Of a stretch of DNA of 64,000 bases, positions 24,314-36,563 are shown one piece after another. Under the pieces are notes generated by a model. That model ran no database searches and was not told where the DNA came from. It was given only the letters and a program-made list of their open reading frames with translations. A program made the translations under genes and the position numbers. Source of the DNA: Gonatopus flavifemur. Lineage: Eukaryota > Arthropoda > Insecta > Hymenoptera > Dryinidae. The DNA is taken from positions 27,750,001-27,814,000 of the forward strand of contig JAFFJZ010000007.1 in the NCBI GenBank assembly GCA_018340375.1, given 5' to 3'. The first letter of the stretch is position 1, and the number at the start of each line of letters is the position of its first letter.

Positions 24314-24595
24314 TCTTTCAATCAAATGAAGCTGGTGACGTTCAACCTTTTCAAATCCGATTTCCTTCAAGAAGATGTCATTCTCTTCGATATAGAAACG
24401 TTTGCACTGCTTCTGACATACGATCCTACTTGCGGGTATAGGATTGGCTGCCAGCTCATCTCTCTTCAAGTGGAGGATGTCTCCACACGGAGCTGCATAT
24501 GACGTTTAATGCAGTACCAATAACTCACCTGCTGCAGTAATAGCAAGCGTTAACAGTATGGAAAGAGCTTCTTCTTGAGAAAATTCCCTCTCCAT
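24314..24595 (-). CDS. candidate first two exons of a secreted-protein gene
   Basis: Not recognised as a known family. On the minus strand an ATG at 24595 opens a 67-nt exon ending in a consensus donor (GCAGCAG|GTGAGT, 24529/24528). It encodes MEREFSQEEALSILLTLAI, whose hydrophobic stretch resembles a signal peptide. A 69-nt intron (24528-24460) ending AAGAGAG leads to a 146-nt exon (24459-24314). That exon encodes ELAANPIPASRIVCQKQCK, then FYIEENDIFLKEIGFEKV and ERHQLHLIER, and ends at a GTAAGT donor. The phases match across both junctions (71 codons). Composition is charged and protein-like, with two close Cys. The acceptor has a weak pyrimidine tract, and the downstream exons would lie below 24300. 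It could be a chance alignment of signals. The opposite-strand frame at 24257-24502 has no such signals. Confidence 0.4.
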
Positions 24596-27500
24596 TTTCT
24601 TATCCCATTTTCTCACTATTCCTCCTTACGTGTGTCCTATGAGCCCCTTTTCGTAGTGTTTGCACATACACATACACGAAACTGTTACCCGAAGACTACT
24701 CTAAAACGACCCTCCTCTATGCCTCAACCAACGCCACAGCCGACGTCGTCAAGTTTGCACGAGAATGAACGAGAAATTACAGGGGCTGTATCCGGCTGAA
24801 TTCCTTCTTCGAACTTAGTGTTTTCCTGCTCTATTGCTTACTCCTCTTGTTCTCTTCTATTCTGTTCTTCTCTACTTTGATCGGTAATTACCCTTGAATG
24901 CTTCGACTCCGATCATTACTGCACCTTTAGTTTCAAGGCTTATGTCTGCTCATGGAACTACCATTACTACTCACGACAACGACATCCCCACTCATCCTCT
25001 TTTATTTGTAATATAATGCTCGATGCTGAACGTCCGTCGCCTATTAGTTTCTTGCTGCGTGAGTCAGACATCTAATTCAGTTACTCAGGTTGTTTCAAGA
25101 GCTTTTGTCATAGAATTGACTAATCCTTAATGGAATATCATATGAATTAAAATCAACAAAAAGTTGTCTGATTGTCACGGTTAATTACCCAAATTTAATC
25201 GTGATACTTTTTTCCCTTGTCGCTTGAGACTCTATCTTTTGAAAAACGAATATCCCGTAGTTGGTCGATGAATGATGTTTCAATTTCTTACATGAATGAG
25301 CTTTGTAGTAGAATTTGATACAGACAAAAATGGATTCAAATATGTACTTATCGAGGGTTATTGAAGACAAATATCTTCACAACTGTCTTGGATATGACAT
25401 TTCTTACTCATCAGTTTTTATTCTTTTCCATATATAAGATTTTATTTATAATTAAGTCCTGTTTAAACATGCAAACATTATCTATTCCGTTCAAGTTTTT
25501 CCACCGTCTTATCCCTCTTGAGATTTCCAACAAGAAAAGAATTAGAACACAGAAAACGATGTGGCAGAATTCTTTACGGCATAGTTAACAAAACATACTC
25601 TTCTAGTTACCGAGTTAAGGTCAATACAATCCGTTTCAGCGCAAGGAAGGATTTGTGTTTCCCTTTCAACGTTGAATGGGATACCACTCCTTCATGAGAT
25701 ATTTTTTTCTTCTGTAAACGATCTACTCTCACCAACTATCTCCGGTATTTTTTTCCTTCGAAGAGAGAAATCGACTCCCACGCCACCACGCGCACGAGAC
25801 TCGCAGGAATATCGATGAGGGCCCTCAATCTTACGAATACTAACGCAGAGAAAACCGACTTACTTTCTTTCGGAAGAGGAAGAGAGAAAGATTGAGAAGA
25901 CGCCTCTTCAACTAAGAGGCGTAGGGCCGTTTGTCTTGATCTCTTTACAAATTTATCGGGTCAAGTTTTCCCTCGTATGAATATGAAGCGACGAAAAGGT
26001 TGAATATGAGCTGTAAGCCTTTCTCCATGAATATTTTTCGCACTCCGATGAAAGGGAGGAAGATGATCGATCATCGTGGATGGGGTTACAGCGTTCAGAT
26101 TGTTTTGTCGTCAAGATGTCGATTAATGTCAATTTTTGGAACAAAACGCAAATTATGAAAGTTACGGGAATTTGAAGGTCTTCTCATTTCTTCTATGGAT
26201 AATGAGTCATATTGAGTGTTTGTACGTTGGAAGAAAATAGAAGGTAGATATGTAAGGGAGGGAAAAGGGAACGAAAGGCAAACAGAGGCGTTTCGTCGAG
26301 AGTGAAAAGAGAATAAGGCGTGTGAATCTCTTCTTGTGATTTTACAGATCGAGTTTGCTGCGATCACGAATTTGCTCGGGTCACTCGACCGTATTTGGTC
26401 GCGTTCAACTGGAAAATTTGAGAAAAATACAACCATTCTCTTCGGTTCGGAATAAAATGCAAGGCAAAGGGATGAGAGACTTATTCTTCTTGGTACTTTA
26501 ACTCAAATTATATCTTATATATTCCAGTTTATGCGCAATCGGAAAAATACATCGACGTATGTAACGTAACACAACAAAAGTTCATCAATCACAAATTTAG
26601 ATCTTCTGCACGAAGGGAGAAGATGATTCTATGAGGAGGAGTGGCAAAGAAAAAGGAGGAAACAAAGTTTTCAACAGAGATGAGAATTTATCCTTTCCTT
26701 CAAGCGGAAAAAAACGTAAAGAACATTTAAAAGCCTTTGATATCCACAAGTGATGTAAATAGGTCACCGCTTTGGGGCAAAAACAAACAAGAATTAAGTT
26801 CTCCTTCCTCGCATGTCCTCTTGTCCTGCTCTTCACTTGTCTCCATTCAGTTTCATGTTTTTTCCTTCCCACACTTCTCACCGGTTTGTTATTTGCAGTA
26901 CTAAACAAAAATGTTTATAGCATGGAAGAAAAGTTGGGAAAAAGAATATTCTTCAATTCACACATCAGCATAATTCAACTAACATTCTTGAATAGATTAT
27001 TCAAAATATATGATGCTGCTTTAGATGCTTTATTTACCCTTAGTTTAATAACCTGAATTTCAACATGTATAACAACGCACTCCATTTCTACTTCGATATC
27101 AACATCAATAATTCACAGACAAAATCTCTCGATACATGAAGTACACCTTTGAGATGCATAAGCAAATCTCCTTTTCATTCCTGCACACTAAATTTACTTT
27201 GGCTTCGAAAGTTTTCTATAATCCATTAATCCCTGAATGTTACTTCCAAATATTTTCTCTCCACTATGCAAATCTATGTGCTTAGTTTTGTGGATAAAAA
27301 AATGTCTTCACTTCCTTCAAAACCTCATTGAATTCGGTTCCTATTGAGGACAAAACTGACCGAGTTTCAAATAGTACAGTATTATGTGTTAGAATTGAAT
27401 GGAATAGAACAAAATGTATGTAACACACTGCAATGAGGGTGATATTGAATGAGATGTAAAATGAAATCGAATGAAAATTCACGGCAGAAAACTAATTTCA

Positions 27501-28480
27501 ATTACAATGAGAGCATGGTTCTCCACAGAGCTAATTCTTCGACATACATTCGTTGAATCCCTGGGTCGAGGAATTTGGACGTTTTTGTTTTCCTATTCGA
27601 GTTTTAGATTGATTTTATGCTGATGGTTGAATATCGCGGACGAAACCAGTTCAAAATTCAAATTGGAGGACGAAAAACGTTGGAATTTTTCGATCGATAA
27701 CTCGAGAACCATGAAAATTCATGAAGAGTTCTTTGTGAATACATTAGAGACTGGTGTATTGTCTGGGTTTGTCCGAAAAAATATTGTCATCATCCGTATG
27801 CTGATGCAATTCAACGAAAGAATAGTAGACCCCTCCTTTGAAATTGAAAGTATATTTTCTGGTACATTAGGCATCCAACTTTTCCAATGTTTTCCCCTGT
27901 TTTTGGAAGGTACTGGGTCATTTCGCAAGGAAGTACACATGCACGTACACTTCTAGATACCGTTAGTTCTTTGGAATGTGTCGGCCATGTTGAAGAGCGG
28001 GTGTTCTCCGATCCTTTTCATTTCCTTCTCTTTTCTCTTCGCTCTTTTTATCACTGCGAGAATAAGAGGGGAAGGCGTTTTTTCCATGAAAAAAATCTCA
28101 CGTAGCCCATTACTCAGAAACGAAGAAATGAAAGAAGGATGTGAAAGAGAAACAAAAAAAAAAGAAAATATTCCTGAATCTAGTGGAGTGGAGAGAAAAA
28201 CAGATCTAAAAAAATAAAGAATATTGAAAGATTTTCTGGGTATACGTTAGAAGTAGGGAGAGCGAGTCTCTCTGTTTATGAGGATATTTTGGAACGAGAA
28301 GATTATCACCTCATTGAGTCCTTATTCTCTGCTCTAATTCAAAATATTGGAGATTATCAGTATAGGATAAATTGCTTGAACTTGATCATTTTCGAGTACA
28401 AGTAACCCACTTGGCGTGAAGACTTCTGGAAGTTATGTCAAGACATCTTGCGAATGAGAATTCTCAGAAATAGCTTTATG
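24596..28480. other. unique region, possible upstream DNA of the minus-strand candidate gene
   Basis: No transposon ends were found across nearly 4 kb, the longest such stretch in the first half. 25760-25930 is CpG-rich with a minus-strand donor-like GAAA|GTAAGT near 25865. Several 60-110-codon frames (26095-26436, 26597-26908 and 27627-27956) have biased composition and no domain. I see no gene that I can defend. Confidence 0.3.
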
Positions 28481-28483
28481 AAT

Positions 28484-28644
28484 CCTTAGTAGAAATGCGC
28501 TAGTTATTGACAAGTTTTGTAACGCTCAACTAGGAAAGCACTAGACGTTCTCGTAGGGTTCTGATGAGGTACTTGCAGGGGTCTAGTATTTGGCAAGTTA
28601 AGCGTTACAAAACTTGTCAATAATTAGAGCATTTCCATTTAGGA
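28484..28644. mobile_element. CCTTAGTAGAAAT foldback element
   Basis: 161 bp with the ends CCTTAGTAGAAATG and CATTTCCATTTAGG and target duplication AT (28482-28483 and 28645-28646). The interior matches the copy at 10027 word for word in places (GTAACGCTCAACTAG, CTAGACG, GTACTTGCA). Confidence 0.9.
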
Positions 28645-28649
28645 TACTC

Positions 28650-28860
28650 CCACATAACAACTCATGCCTTAGGATATCTTCTAAAAAAATTCAAAATGTC
28701 TTATAAAATGTTTTTAGATGTATTTTAGACGTCTGAAACATTTCTTACGTCCATAATGAATCTAAAAGTTGTCTTATAGACGTAAGACGTATTTTAGACC
28801 TCTGAAAGGTATTTGAACACGTTGCATGAGCCATCTTAAACTTGTCTAAAAGACATCTCG
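28650..28860. mobile_element. partial CCCACATAAC element with AGACGTCT words
   Basis: It begins CCCACATAACAACTC, then repeats TTTTAGACGTCTGAAA and GTCTTATAGACGTAAGAC palindromes. The right end was not found, so it is truncated or rearranged. It abuts the previous element with only 5 bp between. Confidence 0.55.
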
Positions 28861-29795
28861 AAACACAAATTGTCATGGTAGCTATAAGATAGCTGCAACA
28901 AAGGGATTTCTCCAAGTGCCTGCGTTCCATTTTGGTGAAACTTGGCAAGGTTGTACAGGAGATGAAAATATTCGATACATATTTTTTCATGTGTGCCTAA
29001 TCTGCAACTCAAAGACGAAACCCTCTCCCCCCCCCCCTCAAAAATCAACATTCTTTGCGTTCGTTTTTCACAATTTCGGATCATCGATCTTTTACACAGA
29101 GAAAATTCCAACTCTTTCACTCAAAAAACGCTATTTTGCTTTGGATTGCCAGTAATTCCTCAACCTTTCACCCTGAACCCCACCACTGATGACCAAAAAT
29201 GGCTTTCACTACAATGGAGATCCAAGAAAATGCTTCAAATGTCCATAAATCCACATACATGATAGACCCCATCAAATGAGACAAATGGGGTGAAAAGATT
29301 TCCGGAGAAGTGGAAGCTAGTTCCATCGTTCTTCTTGTTGATTAGATTGAAGAAAATAAGAAGCCCTGATGGGCTCGAAGGCCCTCTGAAACGGAACTCC
29401 TTTCAGTTCATTGCGTATATTTAGGAACCTATGAATCGTATTGAAAAGTTTCATGCACAAAAATTGAAGCTGACGAAATTTGCTGATAACAAGTTCTATG
29501 CATTTCTGTCATATCGAAGTAAAATACCAGCATTTAAAAAATCGTATTTTATCGGCATTCAAAAGTCGAATGACACGCTTAATTCAGTTTTTCATGTGAT
29601 TATTAATTAGAATAATGTAGATGATCACAAAAATGAATCATATTATCCGATCTGGGGAATTCAAGGGCTCTACACAGGCGGAATTAAAAAAATTCTTGGC
29701 CAAAATTTGTGAACCACATCAAACAATTGGGGATAATTCATGGAAAAAAGTTTTGATTCAGTCAATAACACAATCTATTATAGTCACACGATTCA
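28861..29795. other. no recognised feature
   Basis: Includes a poly-C run near 29028. The overlapping frames at 28916-29262 are composition artefacts. Confidence 0.3.
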
Positions 29796-30743
29796 CACGG
29801 AAAAACAGGAAATAGTTGTAGCAGCTACTCACTTTTTTAGTACTCTTTTTCAACCGCTGTAGCTGAAATAATTGCAGCTTTAGCTATATCTTGTAGCTAC
29901 CGCAGTAGAAAATCGTAGCTATAACAGCACAGGTTTTGTGGTTGATATTTGGATAGCCAAATAATTTAGCTGTCCCAGTGAACACACACACGTTTTAAGA
30001 ATGTCAAAAACAGCCAATAACCACACGTTGTGGATTAGTAATATTCTTGCGTTGATTTAACGTAAAAATGTCGCGGCAGATCACGTGTTTTTCAACCATA
30101 AAATAACGTTATATCAACGGTTTGAACATCGATCAAAAGACATCAAATATTGACGTGTTCTAATGATGGTTTTAAAACGTGAGTTGAATCCAACAAATTT
30201 TTTTTTGAAAACTCTTCATTCAATATCGAGAACAATAGCATTTCTAAGTGTGACAGAATTTGGAAAGTATGCCACACTATTTACTATCTTGCTCTTTGTT
30301 GAAATTTTAACCATTGTTCGGTTTCATTCGACATTTTCAGCAGAATATCTTCGATTGAAGTTCAAACACAAGGTGTTATAAACACATTTCAAACGCGTGA
30401 TTCAAACCCGTTTAAAACACGTTTTTTGAGGACGTCGTCTGATGGTTATTTTTTAATATTAGTGTAAATTACACGTCATCAAAACGAAATTCCTGGTCGT
30501 CTATTTCCCTATCAAATTTCAACTTACAATCAACGTTATGAAATCAACGACTAACTTCCGTTTGACAGTCTGACGGTCTTTCAACGTTGGAATAACGTGT
30601 GTGTGTTTATTAGGGTTGAATTTTCGCTACGCCAGCTATGTTTCTTGCTACTGCCACTAAGTGAGTAGCTATGACAGCTGCAAAATCGCTCCCGTGGCTA
30701 ATTTTAAGCTCTCCAAATGATAGCTAATTAATTTTTTCCCGTG
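29796..30743. mobile_element. CACGG element with TAGCTAC words, hosting another element
   Basis: The ends CACGGAAAAACAGG and TTTTTTCCCGTG are flanked by target duplication CA (29794-29795 and 30744-30745). The outer ~170 and ~130 bp repeat TAGCTAC/GTAGCAGC words. The centre is replaced by the element at 29974-30615. Confidence 0.85.
29974..30615. mobile_element. CCC-type foldback with AACACACACACGTT subterminal repeats, nested
   Basis: CCCAGTGAACACACACACGT at the left and the complement of CCCTAATAAACACACACACG at the right bound 642 bp. The flanking dinucleotides are GT and TT, a possible worn 2-bp duplication. The interior repeats AAACGTTT/ACACGTTT palindromes. It lies inside the CACGG element 29796-30743. 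Confidence 0.7.
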
Positions 30744-30838
30744 CAAACTTTTATATTATTTATACTTGCATTTCAAACAACTCCCACAACTCTTTTAGGT
30801 ATCATTTTTATGTTTGATTCCCTCTTTCAATGTTTTCT

Positions 30839-31288
30839 TTAAATATTCGTTACGTAATGTTCTGAAGAAACAAGGAGATTATGGGTGACATCTTCTTTAT
30901 TTTGTATTCGAGGGAACTTCCTATAATAATGCTCACGATACAGCTTCATGTCTGTACTTCTGGACTCTGGATCTTCTTCTGAAAGCAAGTACAAACGCAC
31001 TATGCAGTTATCAATGATCTCGAATTCGTAAAACAAAATTTGATGCAGAATTATAGACATGGAGAACAACGGGTCATTTTCGACACATACGATGTCTTCT
31101 TCAAATAAAACATGTTTGTACGAATTCATGTAGGGAATGGACTCGAAAGTACCTAAAATATTATGAAGAATCGAAGAAATATCATGACCTTCGAAGTTAT
31201 CAGTTTCCATTTCGATTGCTGGAACTGATACAAAGAGAATATTTCCATCAGAAACTGTTTCAGCTTCGAATAATTGTATTCTGCTTGT
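30839..31288 (-). CDS. 150-codon open frame, unrecognised; possible exon
   Basis: I do not recognise a family. The minus frame is open from just after a TGA at about 31289 to TAA at 30839; the first ATG is at 31210 (METDNFEGHDISSILHNIL). The composition is protein-like: acidic, with FEEDIVCVENDP, a hydrophobic ILHQILFYEFEIID segment, LLSEEDPESRSTDMKLYREH and a C-terminal VTHNLLVSSEHYVTNI. A pyrimidine-rich TTCTCTTTGTATCAG sits just before the ATG and could be a 3' splice site, which would make this a terminal exon. A foldback element begins 36 bp upstream (31324), so any longer ancestral frame has been cut. There is no transposase motif. It may be a host exon, a decayed gene or a chance frame. 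Confidence 0.35.
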   Translation of the reverse strand, partial: TSRIQLFEAETVSDGNILFVSVPAIEMETDNFEGHDISSILHNILGTFESIPYMNSYKHVLFEEDIVCVENDPLFSMSIILHQILFYEFEIIDNCIVRLYLLSEEDPESRSTDMKLYREHYYRKFPRIQNKEDVTHNLLVSSEHYVTNI

Positions 31289-31323
31289 CCAGAAGTACCA
31301 TCACATTCTCATTCCAATACCAT

Positions 31324-31521
31324 CCCAGACAACAATCTAGCCTTGCTGCAATGTTGTCAGGCAAGGTTGTGAGAAGGTTGTCACATGACAAGCGTACGAG
31401 CATACAAAACCCTTGCAGCAGAGTTGTAACAACCTTACACTAACAAGGTTGTCAATAACAAGTCCAAAACATTCTAATGACAAGTCTGACAAGCTTACGA
31501 TAAGCTTACATGTTGTCTGAG
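31324..31521. mobile_element. CCCAGACAAC foldback element with CAAGGTTGT words
   Basis: The ends CCCAGACAACAATC and CATGTTGTCTGAG are inverted, with target duplication AT (31322-31323 and 31522-31523). The interior repeats ACAAGGTTGTCA and CAAGCTTACGATAAGCTT. Its TIR resembles that of the element at 39706. Confidence 0.88.
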
Positions 31522-31559
31522 ATACAAAGCGTTTATTTGTAAACCAGAACTATTCGGAA

Positions 31560-31690
31560 AAGTTAGACAATAACTTGTAACATAATTCATAATCATCACT
31601 AGCTGTAATGGTGGAATCGAGATTAATTTGGATTTTTACCATCACAGCTAGCGAAAATTATAACTTGTGTTACAAGTTATTGTCTAACTC
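31560..31690. mobile_element. hairpin element with TTAGACAATAACTTGTAACA arms
   Basis: About 52-bp arms with the same AGTTAGACAATAACTTGTAA at both ends in opposite orientation enclose a ~28-bp loop. Arm identity is high, apart from a dozen central bases. Confidence 0.8.
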
Positions 31691-32925
31691 TAGTTCACGG
31701 ATGGAATGGGAATATTTTGAAATAAATTTATCTTCGTGTAAGTGACTGGGGAAGCCTCCTGGCCCTGCGGTTAAGTGAGCCTTGTGAAGGGATTTCAACC
31801 GATGATTCGTTAATGCATACATAGTGCATACATAACACAATTTCTTTGCATGAGTCACTGCTTCGTACGTGGTATACAAAACGCAATTATCATCATTTGC
31901 ATTTTCTCTTCACAAATTATGTCGAAATTCAGAGAGTTCAGCAGCAACAACAACCACCAAAGCTTCATCTGGTATATATTCCATATATTGTTTTGGGAAT
32001 TGATTAATAACTGGTTCAGAGATCAACAGAAAGTGACATTCAACTGTTGAGCAGCTTTTGACTGCCCGTCAGCTTTTAGTTTCATTTGAGTTACGAATAC
32101 AAGTTCGCTAGTACTTCTTTGAGAACATAAATCCTCTGGTTTTCTATGTTTTGATCCAGCACTGATTTCAGAAGATTTTCAAAAAGACCTCCAATCAACT
32201 TCGTTTTGCAATTTTCCTTTCCGACAAGAAAAAACAGATTATGATTCAGGCAGAATGCTCCTTTTCCATTGAAATGGTCTTCATTATTCTTTGAAGAAGT
32301 CTATTCACATTTATATTCATGGATAAATTTGGATAACTTTTGTATGGAATAGACAATTGCATTATTTTATTATCATCTGATCGGTTTTTCGAATTTTCCG
32401 TGACCAGTATCGCTGAAAGAATGACGTCCTTCGCATAATGTCAATTGTAACAGATTCCATTATATCCTGAAATATTGGGATCAATCGATGACAACAATTA
32501 TACAGTAATCTGTAGAATTGGAAACACTTCAGATAGCTGATTTTCTTCTAGATCTAAACATATTCGAAGTCAAGTGTTCTTGCACCAGGAACATCTGATA
32601 ATTGTGAACTTTTGGCAATCTCTCACAGCACATGATGCGTACATATTGTCTCTAGAACAAAAACGTATTGGATCTTCACACTAGTATACACTAAGAAAAA
32701 CGTATGGAAAACGTATAGCACAGTTTACCATAATAATAGTAGTTTTAGGTCACATGAGTATTTATATGCACATCTCCTTCAATTCCTGGCAATCCATACC
32801 TTCTTTTGGTAAAAATAACTTTGCATCTGACTCATATTATCATGAGTTTCCAAAAAATCATCGAAAATTGGAGGAGAAATGTGAAGCTGCTACTATTATG
32901 GGGATCTCTACTACAAATTTTTCTC
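31691..32925. other. unique DNA, no gene recognised
   Basis: One GC-richer piece (31740-31800) interrupts AT-rich sequence. No frame has domain or splice support. Confidence 0.3.
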
Positions 32926-33011
32926 ACCAGGAAACGTTTCAAGGTGTCCGTCGCCGATTTGGTTGAAATTGAGATATGTTGCAGTACTCGTGATTTTAAG
33001 GGACACGTATT

Positions 33012-34924
33012 GCTTCCTCACAAAGAGGAAGCATAGTGATCGTTTCGGAGACCCGAAAATTTTTTTCCTCCAAACTCAAAATTTCTTACACCAAACGACT
33101 CCCCAAAACTCGAGGAACAATTTTGGTTTGGTGTCCGATGTCCGTCTGCCTGTCTGTCTGTCTGTCTGCCTGGCGTCTGTATGTCAACATTTACACGAAC
33201 GCGCATATTTTCCGTTTGAGTTATCCAATCGTCATGAAATTTTTATCACAGTTGTCGGCAAGGTCGATGGTGGTCCCATATTTGTTTCAGCCCGATACAT
33301 GCACGAGCATTTGATGGAGATGAGCAAATGTAGCAAAAATTTGTCATTTTTGCGAGCGCGCATATCTTTGCTCCCTATTATCCAATTGCAATGAAATTTA
33401 TATCACGCTCTATTTATGATCCGATAGTGGTCCCATACGAGTTTCATCGCAGTCGGTTCAAAATTGTGGAAAGCTTATTTTTGCGATTCGCATTATTTTA
33501 CAACATTTTAAACGCATGTCTTTCCTATGTCATTATCATCCGAATGCCATAGAACTTTGAGGATATGCAACTCACGAGGTGTTAATTGTACAATATAAAT
33601 TCCAGGCAAATCGGTGTTCAGGCGAAAAAAGGGTGAGCGCTAAGCTTCGGAACGAAATTTGAGAATTTCGTAAATACCGCTATCATGCGGATATCCTTCG
33701 TTCCTATCATCTGATTGTTATGAAATTTCTACCACAGTTTTATGCAGTATCGATAAGCGTCCCAAATCAGTTTCAATCTGACCCTTACAGGAAAACGGGA
33801 AGGAGAAGAAGAAACTCTGCCAATTGGCACACGGCTTCCTCTTTTGTACATCTGTTGCGAATTCGGGAGGGAGCCAAATTTCAGTGTTGATAATGATCCC
33901 ATATAAGTTTCAACTTGATCTTTGCAGAAGAACGGGAGAGGGGGAAGAAACATGTTATCGAAAATTTTGATTTTGTAACCGTACGTCTCTTCGCTTCCCG
34001 TTATCCGATTGGGATGAGACTTATATGGAACCCCTATAGGGCCATAAATGACACGTGGTATAAGTTTCATTACAATCGGATAACGGGAAGCCAAGATACG
34101 TACGGTTACAAAAAAAATTGTCCATAACATGTTCCCTCCCCCTCTCTCGTTTTGTTGCAAAGATCAAGTTGAAAATTATATGGGATCATTATCAACACTG
34201 CACAAAATTATGGTGAAAACTTCATTACGATCGAATGATATAACCAAAGATATTCGCATGATGACGATATTCACGAAATTTTCAAATTTTGTTGCTAAGC
34301 TCAATGCTTCCCATTCGATTCTCTCAATTCCGATTTGCCTGAAATTCATATCGTACAACTAACACCTGGTAAACTGAATATTCTCAAAGTTAGATGGCAT
34401 TCGGATGATATGAACACAGGAAAGGCATGCCTTCAAAATATTGCCAAATGATGCGGATTACAAAACCAACAATTTCCACAGTTTTCAACCGATTCGAATG
34501 TAACTCATATCGGACCACTATCGGATCATCACTAGAACGTAGTATAAGTTTCATTGCAATCGGATAATAGGTAGTGGAGATATGCGCGTTCTTGAAAATC
34601 ACAATTTTTCAACACATTTGTCCTTCCCCACTCGAATGCTATGGGTCAATCGGGCAGAAACTTTTATGGGACTACTATCGCCTCACTCTACGACTGTGAT
34701 ATAAATTTCGTCGGAATCGGATGAGTGGAACGGAGGCTATGCGCGTTCGCAATTTACTTCACATACACACACACACACCCACACACATACACACAGACAA
34801 ACACGGAACCAAAAATTTTCCCCGAGTTTCGAGGAACATTTTGGCCGAAGAGATTTTCTGTTTAGAGACAAAAAAATGTGTGGCCTCTCGGAACGATCAT
34901 AAAGCTTCCCTCTAACGAGGAAGC
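33012..34924. mobile_element. giant foldback (~1.9 kb, near-complete palindrome)
   Basis: The left end GCTTCCTCACAAAGAGGAAG and right end CTAACGAGGAAGC are inverted, and the match continues with gaps to an axis near 34035. The arms therefore reach ~950 bp. Each arm contains several copies of a module with the words CGCGCATAT, TTATCCGATTG and AATGAAATTTATATCACG, then GATCCGATAGTGGTCCCATA. At equivalent places one arm has (TGTC)n (33143-33170) and the other (CA)n (34760-34800). The long frames here (32963-33394, 33729-34160) are by-products of the palindrome. Confidence 0.85.
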
Positions 34925-35368
34925 AAAATGTTATCGAAAATTGTGATTTTGTGACCGGATATGTCTTCACTTCGTGTTATCCGATCGTAATGAAATTTAT
35001 ACCACGATTCAGTTAGGATTTCATAATGCACCGAAAAAAAATAACCTATTCGAAATAATGAATTCAAGTTAGTTGTGGACATTAGTTCCGATTAACGGCC
35101 ATGGAGCATCAGAAGAAACGGATGAAACTTTGCTACACATTTTCTTAGCAAATAAGTAATGAATGAGAATTTTGAATGAGCAGCGTTCGAGTACACAGCC
35201 AAGATTCAGCTCTGAATATAAATTGAAAATTTAGAGCAATATCTGAATATGAGAGAAAATGTATTGTGAAGATTATTGACATTTGTAGGTTATTATGCTT
35301 ATAATGATCTGCATAATTTTCTTGAATCTTTTCCAGATTCAATTTGATATTCAAAGTTTGATCTTGGC
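34925..35368. other. tail of the insertion in the left arm
   Basis: The first 100 bp repeat the foldback module (GTTATCGAAAATTGTG ... TTATCCGATCGTAATG). The rest is AT-rich and unmatched in the right arm, so it arrived with, or next to, the foldback. Confidence 0.4.
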
Positions 35369-35934
35369 AACGTGTGTTTTTATACGTGCTTAATTGCGTT
35401 TCGAAGGGGTGAAACACCCCTTCAAAGAATTCCGGAAAAAGTGAAAAATTTTCAATTCCACATAGATAATTCCATTCGATGTACTCACGGATTTCCATGG
35501 TCAAAGCATTCGAAGAGACAAAACATATGAGGTGGTCCCCATGTGGAAGAAGCCCCTCCTCTCCCAGGGAGAGAGGAAAATATACCTGGGAGGGGGGAGG
35601 TTTTCAATGTTCTCCAGTGGATTTTGAGCGGGATTCACCAACATTACGTCATTTTTTAGAGCTCTCAAAATGAAGGAACACATGCTTCCCCATATTGCTT
35701 CTATTTTACATTGTGGGGGAACCCCCCCCCCCCCCCCGAATGCAAAATCTTCGAAAGAGTGACGGAAAAATTTTCAAATGTGCTGAGAATCACTACCCGG
35801 GGGTTTTCGAGGTCGCTGATTACGAATCTGGCATGAAAAATGTGGAATTTGGAATGGTGAATCCAATATGGGAGCTCGGGGTTGGGGGGTTTTTGAGGCC
35901 GAAAATGACGGATATAAGATTCCTCCCACAATAC

Positions 35935-36031
35935 CACAGTTCAGAAAGGGTGCTCAATGTATTCATGTTGAATTCTTATAGTTCCAAATGAATTCTTCAA
36001 GAGTTCTCTCTGAAATATGGTGCTGTGTGAG
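35935..36031. mobile_element. worn CCCACACAGC element with GAATTC words
   Basis: The right end GGTGCTGTGTGAG, internal TGAATTCTTATAGTTCC and AAATGAATTC, and a left CCACAGTTCAGAAAG match the 98-bp copy at 41809-41906. Confidence 0.6.
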
Positions 36032-36563
36032 TCACAATTCGAAATTTACGATGGTGACTAGAATATTGTCAACTTGGATCCCAGATCACACTGAATTCGC
36101 ACAAAATAATGTATACATAATGTAATATACTATAATGGAATATAGTCAAGTAATATTCATTAACCATTGAATATACTGTAAAGCTGTTTTTCAACAGCTA
36201 CTCGTTATTCAAGACAAAAATGCAAATCTGTCTCGATATAAAAATTTCAAGTTCAATTAGTTATTCAACTCACAAGTCGTCGTCATAGCTCGAGCATACT
36301 AGTTCATGAGGAATCAAAAGCAGAACAAATCAAACAGATCAAAACTTGACAGCAAAAATGATTTCGATATATTGTAAACATCAATACTTATCCTGATCAA
36401 TTAGGAGTCCAAAGCGGGGTCTAATTTCTTCGGGTATTTGGAATTGGTTCCTTATTATTCGATATTTTCAAACGACAATTTCCTTGAAACTTGAAGAAAT
36501 AATTTGTTTCCGCATTGGATCTTCTTGAGTCAAGAATATTTTCCACTTGATATATCACACATA

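Noticed and set aside
24257..24502. Plus-strand frame opposite the candidate secreted gene
   Set aside because: No splice or promoter signals on that strand; the minus-strand reading has consensus donors and phase agreement.
27627..27956. 109-codon plus-strand frame
   Set aside because: An opposite-strand frame is equally open (27719-27940) and no signals flank it.
32963..34160. Two 143-codon open frames (32963-33394 plus, 33729-34160 minus)
   Set aside because: They lie within the arms of the giant foldback and change strand with the palindrome. The translations contain repeat-derived words and microsatellite residues, and no domain.
35695..35991. 98-codon plus-strand frame starting with a proline run
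   Set aside because: The proline run is a poly-C tract, and the rest lies in the spacer of a large inverted repeat and a worn foldback.
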